A stretch of DNA of 58,607 nt, taken from positions 1 to 58,607 of the forward strand of contig JAKQBN010000057.1 of assembly GCA_029559475.1 (NCBI GenBank), given 5' to 3'. Origin of the DNA: a bacterium (lineage in GTDB: Bacteria > UBA4055). This document shows positions 24,477-33,275 of the stretch, in pieces. A model generated the notes under the pieces. It did not search any database. It had not been told where the DNA came from and was given only the letters and a program-made list of their open reading frames with translations. Both the position numbers and the translations under genes were made by a program. Numbering within the stretch: position 1 is the first letter of the stretch; the number at the start of each line of letters is the position of its first letter.

Positions 24477-26054
24477 TTAGTAAGTAGTGTTGACTGAAGA
24501 CCAGTTCATTTCGTCAGAAACTATTATATAGAACTGTCCGTCGCTCGGGCTCTGAACAACGAGCTGTTTGAATCCTATTGGTCTTATCCCTCTCGAATAT
24601 CTGTAGTCGCCTGTCAGAACAGCCGTGATCCCCTGAGTACCGGATCTGTAAAGCCCTTTTGAATCCATCATTACCGAGCCTACATTAATGATCCTTTTCG
24701 CTCCGAAAAACTTTCTGGCGTTAGTCTGATTATTAGCCCCGAACTGACCTTTCGGGCAGTAAAAACCTCCGCTCAGAAGAAGATGGTCGTTCTCAACTTC
24801 GGCTTTTGTATCACCTACAGAATAATCTATCGTCACATTGCCGGTATAAGCTATCAGACCGAAATTCTGCGGTACTCCCGCGATCTCCTGCCTTAAAGTC
24901 TCGATGTTGTCCCTATCTACGCCCCATGCTTTTGTTTTGTCGTCAAGACCGGTCTCGATTCCTTTATAATAAATGTCGCCCTTTATGACCGCTGTTCCTG
25001 TTTCAAGAACGAAAGTTACGTCAGATCCGATCACGCATTCGTTAAAGTTTACTGTTGTGTAATTCTTCGGAAATACTACCATGTTGCAGAAACCCGAGAG
25101 TGTATACTCCTTGGTAACAGATGAACTCAATTTAACTTTTACCTTATTATCTGTCACGGTTACTTCAGCTGTAGAATATCCGGTAGGCAGAACGACAGAG
25201 TTAGACATGCTGCTCAATGTAGAATAAGGTTCGACAACGTCATTTAGAAAATCGACTTCCGGCTGATTACCGTTATATCCGCTTGGAAACACTTCAGACA
25301 TTCTTTCAGCCATCGCAGCGTCGCCTTCCTTATAAGAATTGCCGTCGGTTTTGTCCCATAACCCATAGTAGTATCTGCCCATCTCTACACGTCTTAATAT
25401 ATCTGTCATATTAGTGCCGTTGTAATACCACTGAGTTCCCGCTTCGTTCTTTCTTACTGAAGCTGTATTGGACGCAGAATTCACCGTTCCGTCAAAAACC
25501 GGCATAACATCAATGTTGAGCACTCCGCCGAAATACTGATTTCCGATTATCATATCCTGAGAACTGGTAGCAGCTCCGGGATCGTTCGGATTTCCGCTCG
25601 CGAACTCAAGGTCCTTGTTCATGTCCGAAGCCATAGCGACAGCGTTGTTCGTCAGACCGGTAGTTCTTATTCCTGAAAGTGTGTTTTTGACTGCAACAGC
25701 TTTACCTGTGGGAGAAGCAGACCTGGAAGCAATGGCGGAAAGTGTCCATCCGTCAAGAGCACTGAAAGATGACTGAAGCGTTACATTAACTCCGTCAATC
25801 ACCATTGTACGGCCGTTTATGCCTTCATCATTACCTGCGGCGAAATTGCTGACACTCGACATACGAAGCCTTCTCAGGGCGTGGTTCAGTCCGCCTTCTG
25901 CCGCATAGAAAAGCTTTGTCCTGCTTCTCTTGATCTCCATATCATCGACAGATTTTCTAATGAGAACAAGTATGCCTGTTGAGATAATGAACATTATAAG
26001 GACGATAAAAACCGCCGTCAACAGTGCGAATCCCTTCCTTCCATACATTGCCAT
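24477..26054 (-). CDS. PilX-like pilus-assembly/pseudopilin protein
   Basis: The 525-residue product starts with a class III signal-like sequence (RKGFALLTAVFIVLIMFII) in which Gly precedes Phe, followed by the PilX-type segment KLFYAAEGGLNHALRRLR. The large C-terminal part is beta-rich, low in Cys and unassigned. It is the last gene of a minus-strand set with two type IV prepilins and probably forms the tip or minor-pilin complex of a type IV pilus or type II-like secretion system. GGAGG precedes the ATG. It converges with the UbiA gene with only 20 bp between them, and no terminator is visible. Confidence 0.75.
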   Translation of the reverse strand: MAMYGRKGFALLTAVFIVLIMFIISTGILVLIRKSVDDMEIKRSRTKLFYAAEGGLNHALRRLRMSSVSNFAAGNDEGINGRTMVIDGVNVTLQSSFSALDGWTLSAIASRSASPTGKAVAVKNTLSGIRTTGLTNNAVAMASDMNKDLEFASGNPNDPGAATSSQDMIIGNQYFGGVLNIDVMPVFDGTVNSASNTASVRKNEAGTQWYYNGTNMTDILRRVEMGRYYYGLWDKTDGNSYKEGDAAMAERMSEVFPSGYNGNQPEVDFLNDVVEPYSTLSSMSNSVVLPTGYSTAEVTVTDNKVKVKLSSSVTKEYTLSGFCNMVVFPKNYTTVNFNECVIGSDVTFVLETGTAVIKGDIYYKGIETGLDDKTKAWGVDRDNIETLRQEIAGVPQNFGLIAYTGNVTIDYSVGDTKAEVENDHLLLSGGFYCPKGQFGANNQTNARKFFGAKRIINVGSVMMDSKGLYRSGTQGITAVLTGDYRYSRGIRPIGFKQLVVQSPSDGQFYIIVSDEMNWSSVNTTY

Positions 26055-26075
26055 AAATCCTCCAAAAGGATGAAA

Positions 26076-26552
26076 TTAATTATTTCTGCAGTAAAACTGA
26101 GAGCTGAAACCGTTGCTCGAGACAAAATCGTTCGTTTTGCTTAATACGTCCATTTTAACAAGAACGGTCTTGCTCGCAGGCGTTCCGTTGGTAAATGTGA
26201 GGGCTGTAATTTTAGCATCGGTATTTGCGAACTGCAAAGTTACAAGTTTCTTGCCGTTGCGTAAAAGAGAATTACTTGCCGGTACGAATTCAAATTCCGT
26301 CACCGATCCCGTTTCTGATGTTACTCTGATCTTTTTATCGCTTACGACCGATAAGCTTTTTGCCGGTCTGATCGTGTCGAGAAATATATTAAAAACGGCA
26401 TCGGATAACATTCTTCCGCCGGTACTTGCCATTGCCCTTTCGGACTCTCTTGAGCTGATAACAAGTACTGATCCCACTCCCGCCAGAACGAAAGAAAGTA
26501 ATAAAGCAGTGATCAGGACTTCTATAAGAGTAAATGCTTTAATATTCTTCAT
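26076..26552 (-). CDS. type IV prepilin-like protein
   Basis: The 158-residue product begins MKNIKAFTLIEVLITALLLSF, an N-methylation type prepilin signal with the conserved Glu at +5. The residue before the cleavage site is Ala rather than the usual Gly, which is tolerated in some pseudopilins. After the membrane helix it is a small beta-rich domain with one Cys near the C-terminus. It lies 18 bp downstream of the other prepilin gene and 21 bp upstream of the PilX-like gene. Confidence 0.85.
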   Translation of the reverse strand: MKNIKAFTLIEVLITALLLSFVLAGVGSVLVISSRESERAMASTGGRMLSDAVFNIFLDTIRPAKSLSVVSDKKIRVTSETGSVTEFEFVPASNSLLRNGKKLVTLQFANTDAKITALTFTNGTPASKTVLVKMDVLSKTNDFVSSNGFSSQFYCRNN

Positions 26553-26570
26553 ATTTAATGTTCCCGTTTC

Positions 26571-27014
26571 TTAATATTCGTTCGTTCTTGTTGACGCGCT
26601 TATGCTTTTTTCAAAGCCGCTGTCCTGCCATGACACTACTGTCCTTATCTCATACAACCTGGGATGTGTCGTTCCGTCAACTACGCCATCGAAATCAACA
26701 ATCTTTATTTCGTAGTAAAGTTTATAGTTTACATTATTAATAGTAATACTTTCAGGACTGCTCTGATTTACCGGTGTCAAAAGACTTACAAGTGTTGCCG
26801 GGTCGTGATTCGATTTAACTTTCTCAAGCCTCTCCTGTATAACCGACAGCGCGCTGCTTTCTCTTCTGAAAGATTCGAGCATGGCGTTCTGCTTTGTGTA
26901 CATCATGAAGAAAGGTATGATAGCTATGACTAATATCACGCTCGCTACCAGAACTTCTATAAGGGTAATTCCTTTTCTGCCTGAATTTGAACTTTGAAAA
27001 AATGTTCTGATCAA
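26571..27014 (-). CDS. type IV prepilin-like protein (PilV/PulI type)
   Basis: The 147-residue product has a prepilin signal at residues 11-35 (SGRKGITLIEVLVASVILV), with cleavage predicted between Gly and Ile and Glu at +5. The start is a TTG at 27014 with GAGG 5 bp away. It heads the pilin set. The DVSWQDSGFEKS-like C-terminal pattern is common in PilV/PulI minor pilins. No assembly ATPase or secretin is in the window, so the machinery must be elsewhere. Confidence 0.8.
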   Translation of the reverse strand: MIRTFFQSSNSGRKGITLIEVLVASVILVIAIIPFFMMYTKQNAMLESFRRESSALSVIQERLEKVKSNHDPATLVSLLTPVNQSSPESITINNVNYKLYYEIKIVDFDGVVDGTTHPRLYEIRTVVSWQDSGFEKSISASTRTNEY

Positions 27015-27201
27015 TACGACCTCACAAATCCTGCAATATGAATATATTTTCCCCCCGCGGACCTCCGTACTAATCTCAGCTGACGCTAAAAAAATTACGT
27101 GGTCATGATATTCCTTGTGAACTTTCGCGGAAATATATTACTTAGGCTAAATAGATTTGTGACAATGCACACTTGGTTAGTAATTAAATGTTTTTCTATC
27201 G

Positions 27202-27230
27202 AAAAGCAAGAACTTTTTTGCTTTTTTTTT
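27202..27230 (+). terminator. terminator-like hairpin with no gene upstream on its strand
   Basis: AAAAGCAA (27202-27209) and TTGCTTTT (27218-27225) form an 8-bp stem followed by a run of nine T residues. It lies directly 5' of the promoter of the CRTAC1 lipoprotein. The 27015-27200 region, between the minus-strand pilin genes and this hairpin, has no credible ORF. Confidence 0.5.
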
Positions 27231-27231
27231 A

Positions 27232-27260
27232 TTGATTTAACAGCAGCAGTTGCTTATAAT
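27232..27260 (+). promoter_or_regulatory. sigma-70 promoter of the CRTAC1 lipoprotein gene
   Basis: TTGATT (27232-27237), a 17-bp spacer and a perfect TATAAT (27255-27260) lie 28 bp upstream of the ATG at 27289. Confidence 0.7.
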
Positions 27261-27288
27261 CTTAACCTACTAGGGGACGGGGTTTTTT

Positions 27289-29565
27289 ATGAAATATTTC
27301 CTTTTAGCGTTGAACTGCATGATATTATTGTATGCATGTTCGGCAAAGAACGTGGCAGCAGATCCTGACAGTTCGGTCATGTACGAAAGGTTTCAAAAGA
27401 TGCTCGAGTCAAAAGATTCAGCAAACGCCGAAAAATTAAAAAACGAATTAATAATGAAATATCCTGATTCAAAGGAGACTTTTGAATTCGCAGTTGAAGA
27501 TTTTTATGCAAAACTCTACCCCGCATGGACTGATGACAGCCTCAAGGTTATTATTATTAAAGACCTGATGAAAAAATATAAGACAACAACATGGCGTAGA
27601 ACTATGTACCAGTACCTTATAAATTCAATCTCTGCAATAAAAAATCTGACCGAAATGGATAAATATCTGGACAGCTTTATAGAAGAATTCCCTGAAGATT
27701 ATCTTCCGTACACTACATCTGCCCGTTATCATTACATTGACTGCGGGGATACTGTAAAGGCTCTCGACTGCGCAATGACCGGTTACAGCTACTGCAGGAA
27801 CTATCCGAAACTCGATCACTACTTTACAAAAGAATGGGAGCTTGAAAAACGAAGTGCTCCTATCTCTGCGGTAAGCTATCTCGCCGAGATACTAATAGAT
27901 AAAAAAGAGTACGAAAAAGCGGTTTCTGTTCTATATGACGTTATTGATAATATTGTTCTTGGAACTGATGATGAAACAACACTCTGCAAACCTTATTACC
28001 TGCTTGGAAAAGCTTTCTTTAAAAAAGGTGACAAAGATAAGGCTAAAACATATTTCGCAAAATGTCTTATCGAGGGTGATTCATGGAAAGTCTGGTCTTT
28101 ATGCGATTCTTTATATTCCGAGGTCTCTAAGCTTAAAACATCTCCGGAAATTCTTGAAGATATCCGTAAGAGTTCGGGTTTTTCAGAGCTGGTCTATAAT
28201 GATATTACAGAAACCGAAGGCCTTAAGAACATTACAGCTTCAAGAGTCGCCTGGGGAGATTATGACAGTGACGGTTATCAGGATATGCTTCTTGACGGCA
28301 GAAGGCTATTAAAGAACCTGAGTGGAAAGGGTTTCTACGACATTTCCTCGCTTGCTTTTCCGGACACGAACGCTGCTAACGGCGGATTATGGGCGGACCT
28401 TGACAATGACGGCGACCTTGACATATTTACAAAGGATCCGGAAACCGTAAGGCTGAATGACAGCGGTGTTTTCAAAAGATCTCACGATTATATCAGAGAC
28501 AACGGCATTTCTACTGAAGGAGCCGGGATGGCGGACTTTGACAGGGACGGATATATAGATGTCTATCTGGCTAATTATGAGAATTCCTCAGGCTTCGAAA
28601 GAGACCAGATCTTTTTCGGTAGAGAAAATCATATGTCCGACGAAACTGCTTCAAGCGGGATTTTACCGTCTGATGATAAGAACAGAGCCGGAAGAGGTGT
28701 GAGTGCTTCTGACTTCGATAGTGATGGAGACAATGACATTTATGTTTCTAATTACAGACTGACGGATAATTTCCTTTTACAAAACAGCGGCACCGGAAAT
28801 TTCAGCCATATCGCTAAAGAAAAAAATGTGCCGGGAATTGAAACTGAAGCCTGGTATGGGCATACGATCGGATCTGAATGGGGAGATATAGACAACGACG
28901 GTGATCTTGATCTTGTTACTGCGAACCTGGCGCATCCGAGATATATTGATTTCTCGAACATGACAATGCTGTATGAAAATTCGGGCGCTCCCGATTTTAA
29001 ATTCACCGACATACGCAGAAGTGCAGGCATAAGATACTATGAAACGCATTCTGAACCGGCTTTCGGAGATCTGAACAACGACGGATTTCTTGATCTATAC
29101 ATTAACTGTGTTTATGAAAACAGAAGGTCTTTCTTATATCTGAATAACGGTAATAAAACATTCAAAGACATAACTTATCTTTCAGGAACAAGACATTTCA
29201 ACGGCTGGGGGGTGGCATTCGCAGATATAGACAATGACGGCGACCTTGATATACTCGCGGCTGGAGGAAATGTACAGCTTTTTAGAAATGACACACCGAA
29301 AATCGGGAACTGGCTCGAAGTGAAAGTTACAGGAAAAGATCACTCGGATGCGATCGGAACGAGGCTAAAACTGTTTAATGAAACTGTAAGTCTGATAAGA
29401 GAAATTCAGGGCGGAAAGGGCTCTACCAATCAGCACTCGCTTGTACAGCATTTTGGATTAGGAAGAGAATTCAATCATTTTAAACTTGAAGTTACATTCC
29501 CTTCAGGTACAAAAAGAACAGTAGATGTTCCTGAAGTTAACAGGATCATTACTATCAGAGAATAA
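27289..29565 (+). CDS. CRTAC1-type lipoprotein with FG-GAP/VCBS repeats and ASPIC/UnbV C-terminus
   Basis: The 758-residue product has a lipobox (MILLYAC, Cys17). Helical TPR-like repeats come next (about 30-280; YEKAVSVLYDVIDNI, YLLGKAFFKKGDKDKAKTYF). At least six FG-GAP/VCBS calcium-binding repeats follow (DYDSDGYQD, DLDNDGDLDIF, DFDRDGYIDVY, DFDSDGDNDIY, DIDNDGDLDLV, DLNNDGFLDLY), then an ASPIC/UnbV domain (GNWLEVKVTGKDHSDAIG to the end). It is an outer-surface lipoprotein of unknown ligand. It has its own promoter and is not in an operon. Confidence 0.85.
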   Translation: MKYFLLALNCMILLYACSAKNVAADPDSSVMYERFQKMLESKDSANAEKLKNELIMKYPDSKETFEFAVEDFYAKLYPAWTDDSLKVIIIKDLMKKYKTTTWRRTMYQYLINSISAIKNLTEMDKYLDSFIEEFPEDYLPYTTSARYHYIDCGDTVKALDCAMTGYSYCRNYPKLDHYFTKEWELEKRSAPISAVSYLAEILIDKKEYEKAVSVLYDVIDNIVLGTDDETTLCKPYYLLGKAFFKKGDKDKAKTYFAKCLIEGDSWKVWSLCDSLYSEVSKLKTSPEILEDIRKSSGFSELVYNDITETEGLKNITASRVAWGDYDSDGYQDMLLDGRRLLKNLSGKGFYDISSLAFPDTNAANGGLWADLDNDGDLDIFTKDPETVRLNDSGVFKRSHDYIRDNGISTEGAGMADFDRDGYIDVYLANYENSSGFERDQIFFGRENHMSDETASSGILPSDDKNRAGRGVSASDFDSDGDNDIYVSNYRLTDNFLLQNSGTGNFSHIAKEKNVPGIETEAWYGHTIGSEWGDIDNDGDLDLVTANLAHPRYIDFSNMTMLYENSGAPDFKFTDIRRSAGIRYYETHSEPAFGDLNNDGFLDLYINCVYENRRSFLYLNNGNKTFKDITYLSGTRHFNGWGVAFADIDNDGDLDILAAGGNVQLFRNDTPKIGNWLEVKVTGKDHSDAIGTRLKLFNETVSLIREIQGGKGSTNQHSLVQHFGLGREFNHFKLEVTFPSGTKRTVDVPEVNRIITIRE

Positions 29566-29593
29566 AAAAAGCCGCGCTGATTAAACGCGGCTT
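29564..29593 (-). terminator. intrinsic terminator of the NuoEFG-like operon
   Basis: An 8-bp stem (AAGCCGCG with CGCGGCTT on the plus strand) is followed, on the minus strand, by seven T residues, just after the stop of the 1215-residue gene. On the plus strand the hairpin comes right after the CRTAC1 stop codon but lacks a T-run. Confidence 0.7.
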
Positions 29594-29614
29594 CGTAAGC
29601 TAATCTAACATTTT

Positions 29615-32600
29615 TTAATTTTTCAGCTTTGCTGTAAATTCATCATCAGCCATTTTAACAATAATATCGCCGCCGTGCTTTAATCCTGACCGATCACATT
29701 CGTCCTTAGTTATCTCGAATTCATATTTGCAGTCGTCGCAGCCGGATAATCCGCCGCCCATAATTCTGACGGCTTCTGAAAGGATATCTTCATTACCGTC
29801 ATAAGCCGTTTTTACGCCCATTTTGTTAATTATTGAAACTAGCTGATCTTTGAACAGTTCGGTTTCAGGTTTTCTTGAAGGTTCAAAAACCGCGATCTTT
29901 TTCTGCGCGTTAGTAAAAGACCCGCCCGTCTCTATCGGAAATGACGCAGGAAGTATAACATCCGCGAGTTTTGCGGTTTCTGTCATAAAATAATCCGAAA
30001 CCACTTTGAATGATATTCCCTTCAGCATGTCGGAAACTTCCTTAGCTTTATCTGAACATCCGGCCGGATCTTCTCCGAATATGAACATATTTTTTATGTT
30101 CCCGTGTGTCTTATTGCATTCTGCGGCTTCAAAACCCCATTCTTTCTTCATGGCGGCTTTAACTTCGTCTTCGAGACAGCATGTGATGCCCATATCGAAT
30201 ATGCCCTGAGCATTGTTCTTTTCCTTGAGCGCTATCACTCCGCTAGCTGTCTTTCCAAGTTTACCGGTCAATAAAGCGAGATTAAATATCTCTTTTATTG
30301 TCTGTGATGAAATATTCTTTTCGTTGAATATTATCACCGCGTTCTGTTCTTCGGTGTAGTGCCTGATTATTTTCCTAACTTTTTCTTCGGTCAGCCCGGA
30401 TCTTTTTATCAATTCGGACAGATCTGATTTAAAAAGAGATTCTTTATATTCCCCGAATCCTTCTGTGTTCCCGTCTATGAACAGCTTGTTTATCAGATTG
30501 TCTTTAACGATGATGTAATTCATTGCCCGGAGGAAGTTATAATAAGAATCTACCTTCGCGCTGCAGTTGCATTTGTGGTTCATGGATGAATCATCCATTT
30601 TATGAATATTCACAAGCTTGATATCCTTATCCTGCTTCAACGAATTGATCCTGAATCCCAAAACAGCGTTATCTTTGTCTATCTCGCAGCCGATGAAATA
30701 TATAGCTCCGGCTTTGTCAAGATCCTCGAACTGAACGTTCGCGAACCAGTTGTACCGCATTGAACACTCTCTGCCGTGATACAAAAATGAAGAGACATTG
30801 TTAGTCTTTACTGCCTGACGGGCAAGTTTTGAAGTAAGGAACAGCTCTTCGTTAGTCAGCCTTCCACCCGCCATAAATGAATTTTCTTCAGGTTTGACGG
30901 ATTTGATCTTCTGTGCTATGAGATCGTAAGCTTCGCCGTAGCTGACTTTTTTCCACTGTCCACTCGATTTTATCATCGGCTCTGTAATTCTTGAAGCATC
31001 GTTCAGATATTTATATCCGAATTTTGCGTATTTACAAATATTTCCGTCAGGATTTGCAGGTGTTTTCCTTCCTTCAGACTTGATGAAATAGCCGCCTTTG
31101 TGATGAAGCGTGAAGCCACAACCCAGTGAACAGTAGTTGCAGACGGTTTCAATCTTTTCGGTCACAAAGGGTCCCGGTTTGAAAGGTTTATTTTCGTTGA
31201 TCGCTCCCGTCGGACAGGTATCTATACACATACCGCAAGATTCACAGGTTGTATCTAGTAATGATGAACCCAGTGCAGGCGCTACATAGGTTTCCATTCC
31301 TCTGTTAACAAGCCCGAGCGCATTGGCTCCGACGATCTCTTTACATACCCGAACACATCTTGAACACAGGATACATTTATTGTTATCTATTTCGATAAAA
31401 GGATGAGAATAATCGACCCTGTATTTTTTAAATGAACCGCCGTATTTTTTCTGGTCTGCCCCGTACTGTGTCGAATACTTCTTCAGATCGCAGGTAAAAA
31501 AAGCTTCGCATCCGCATTCAAGACATCTGCTAGTCTCGTTATGAGCCTGATCGCAAGAATAACCGAGTTCGACTTCATTGAAATTCTTTCTCATTTCCGG
31601 CGGAAGTACAGGCATTTCCTCCCTGAGCTGCTGATAATATTCATTAATATAATCCGCTTTATTCTGCTCTTCAAAATTATCCCTTCTGCTGTAAAATTCG
31701 CCGCATTCACCGACTACTTCCTGACCTGTAAGGAACTGATGGCAGCTTTTTGCGGCTACCCTGCCCTGTGCGATCGCTTCGATCAGTGTGGCCGCACCTG
31801 TTACACCATCACCGGCAGCGAAGATACTTTTTACGCCAGACTGAAGCGTTTTCGGATCCGCATCGACGTTGCCCCATTTGTTGAGTTTGAACTCTCCGTC
31901 AGCGTGCGGATTTATATTCTCGAGAAAATCAACATCAGTCTTCTGGCCTATTGCGCCCAGTATGTAATCAAGCTCTATATCGAATTCGGATCCTTTTACC
32001 GGGACCGGAGTTCTTCTTCCGCTTTTATCCGGCTCGCCCAGCTCCATTTTTATGCAATGGAGCGATTTCAGCCTTCCGTTCGCATCCTTATTAACTTTCA
32101 ACGGTGCTGTCAGGAACATATATTCGACGCCTTCCAGCTTCGATTCGTGTATCTCTATCGGATTCGCAGGCATTTCCTTTTCAGTACGTCTGTAAATTAT
32201 ATAAGATTTTGACGCTCCGCACCTTAGCGCGCTTCTGCAGCAGTCCATCGCGGTGTTTCCTCCACCGATCGTAGCAACCCTTTTCCCTTTAAAATCGAAT
32301 TTCTTTCCTGTAAGCTCCATAGTTCTCAGATAATCAATGCCCGAAAGAACGCCCTCTGCGTCTTCACCCTCCACCTTCATCTCAGAGCCTTTCTGACAGC
32401 CTACGGTCGTTATCATGGCATCGTAATTAGCCTTTATATATTCGTAATTTATATCTTTTCCGAATTTTTTGCCGTAATATATTTTCGTTCCGAGTTCGGT
32501 TATCGAGTCGATCTCTTTCTGTAACAGATCGTTCGGCAGCCTGTATTCCGGGATCCCGTACCTTAACATTCCTCCGCCGTGCGGATTAGCTTCGATTATG

Positions 32601-33262
32601 TCGGCGTGATGTCCCTCGAGAGAAAGGTAATAAGCTGAGGTCAGACCCGCAGGTCCCGCTCCGATGATGCATACTTTTTTCCCGGTGGCCGGTTTGACGG
32701 CTGGAACGAATTTCTTGCCCGATTCAAAATCTTTATCTGTCGTGAATCTTTTAAGATAATCTATGCCGACACCGTTTTCGTCAACAAGATTTCTTCTGCA
32801 GGCGGCTTCGCACGGACGCACACATACCCTTCCGCAGATAGCCGGCAGCGGATTCTTCTCTTTTATAAGCCCGACTGCTTCGGAATATAATCCTTTTTCA
32901 ATCAGCGCGATATATCCCTGAACATCAACTCCGGCAGGGCATTTGAGCTTGCATGGACCCAGACAGTCCGCATAGTGATTGCTTAATAAAAGCTCCAGCG
33001 CGGTTTTTCTTGATCTTTTTATCCTTTCACTGTCGGTGATAACTTTCATATCCTTAACGGCTCTTGTAGAACAGGACGGCTGCAAAGTTCTCATGCCTTC
33101 GATCTCAACAACGCACAAAAAACATGAAGAATAAGGCTTAAGCCTTTCATCATGGCATAGTGTCGGTATTTCGATCCCGTTCATTCTGCAAACTTTAAGT
33201 ACGGTATCGCCCGGTTCTGCCATATATTCTTTACCGTTTATATAAATATTGAATTTATCCAT
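29615..33262 (-). CDS. fusion iron-sulfur flavoprotein: 2Fe-2S + GltD/NfnB-like + 4Fe-4S + NuoG/FdhA-like
   Basis: The 1215-residue product combines four parts. Residues 1-80 are a 2Fe-2S ferredoxin-type domain. About 95-560 is a GltD/NfnB-like NAD(P)H:FAD oxidoreductase with Cys-rich cluster motifs (CGRVCVRPCEAACRR) and two Rossmann loops (IIGAGPAGLTSAYYL, TIGGGNTAMDC). About 625-715 holds two 4Fe-4S motifs (CILCSRCVRVCKE; CESCGMCIDTCPTG). From about 735 there is a molybdopterin-oxidoreductase-like domain (CNYCSLGCGF). I see no clear Cys/Sec Mo-ligand signature and the domain is short, so it may be a non-catalytic NuoG-type scaffold. With NuoF- and NuoE-like partners it resembles Stn/Hyd-type electron-bifurcating enzymes. 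Confidence 0.8.
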   Translation of the reverse strand: MDKFNIYINGKEYMAEPGDTVLKVCRMNGIEIPTLCHDERLKPYSSCFLCVVEIEGMRTLQPSCSTRAVKDMKVITDSERIKRSRKTALELLLSNHYADCLGPCKLKCPAGVDVQGYIALIEKGLYSEAVGLIKEKNPLPAICGRVCVRPCEAACRRNLVDENGVGIDYLKRFTTDKDFESGKKFVPAVKPATGKKVCIIGAGPAGLTSAYYLSLEGHHADIIEANPHGGGMLRYGIPEYRLPNDLLQKEIDSITELGTKIYYGKKFGKDINYEYIKANYDAMITTVGCQKGSEMKVEGEDAEGVLSGIDYLRTMELTGKKFDFKGKRVATIGGGNTAMDCCRSALRCGASKSYIIYRRTEKEMPANPIEIHESKLEGVEYMFLTAPLKVNKDANGRLKSLHCIKMELGEPDKSGRRTPVPVKGSEFDIELDYILGAIGQKTDVDFLENINPHADGEFKLNKWGNVDADPKTLQSGVKSIFAAGDGVTGAATLIEAIAQGRVAAKSCHQFLTGQEVVGECGEFYSRRDNFEEQNKADYINEYYQQLREEMPVLPPEMRKNFNEVELGYSCDQAHNETSRCLECGCEAFFTCDLKKYSTQYGADQKKYGGSFKKYRVDYSHPFIEIDNNKCILCSRCVRVCKEIVGANALGLVNRGMETYVAPALGSSLLDTTCESCGMCIDTCPTGAINENKPFKPGPFVTEKIETVCNYCSLGCGFTLHHKGGYFIKSEGRKTPANPDGNICKYAKFGYKYLNDASRITEPMIKSSGQWKKVSYGEAYDLIAQKIKSVKPEENSFMAGGRLTNEELFLTSKLARQAVKTNNVSSFLYHGRECSMRYNWFANVQFEDLDKAGAIYFIGCEIDKDNAVLGFRINSLKQDKDIKLVNIHKMDDSSMNHKCNCSAKVDSYYNFLRAMNYIIVKDNLINKLFIDGNTEGFGEYKESLFKSDLSELIKRSGLTEEKVRKIIRHYTEEQNAVIIFNEKNISSQTIKEIFNLALLTGKLGKTASGVIALKEKNNAQGIFDMGITCCLEDEVKAAMKKEWGFEAAECNKTHGNIKNMFIFGEDPAGCSDKAKEVSDMLKGISFKVVSDYFMTETAKLADVILPASFPIETGGSFTNAQKKIAVFEPSRKPETELFKDQLVSIINKMGVKTAYDGNEDILSEAVRIMGGGLSGCDDCKYEFEITKDECDRSGLKHGGDIIVKMADDEFTAKLKN

Positions 33263-33275
33263 AATTATCCCCGGC

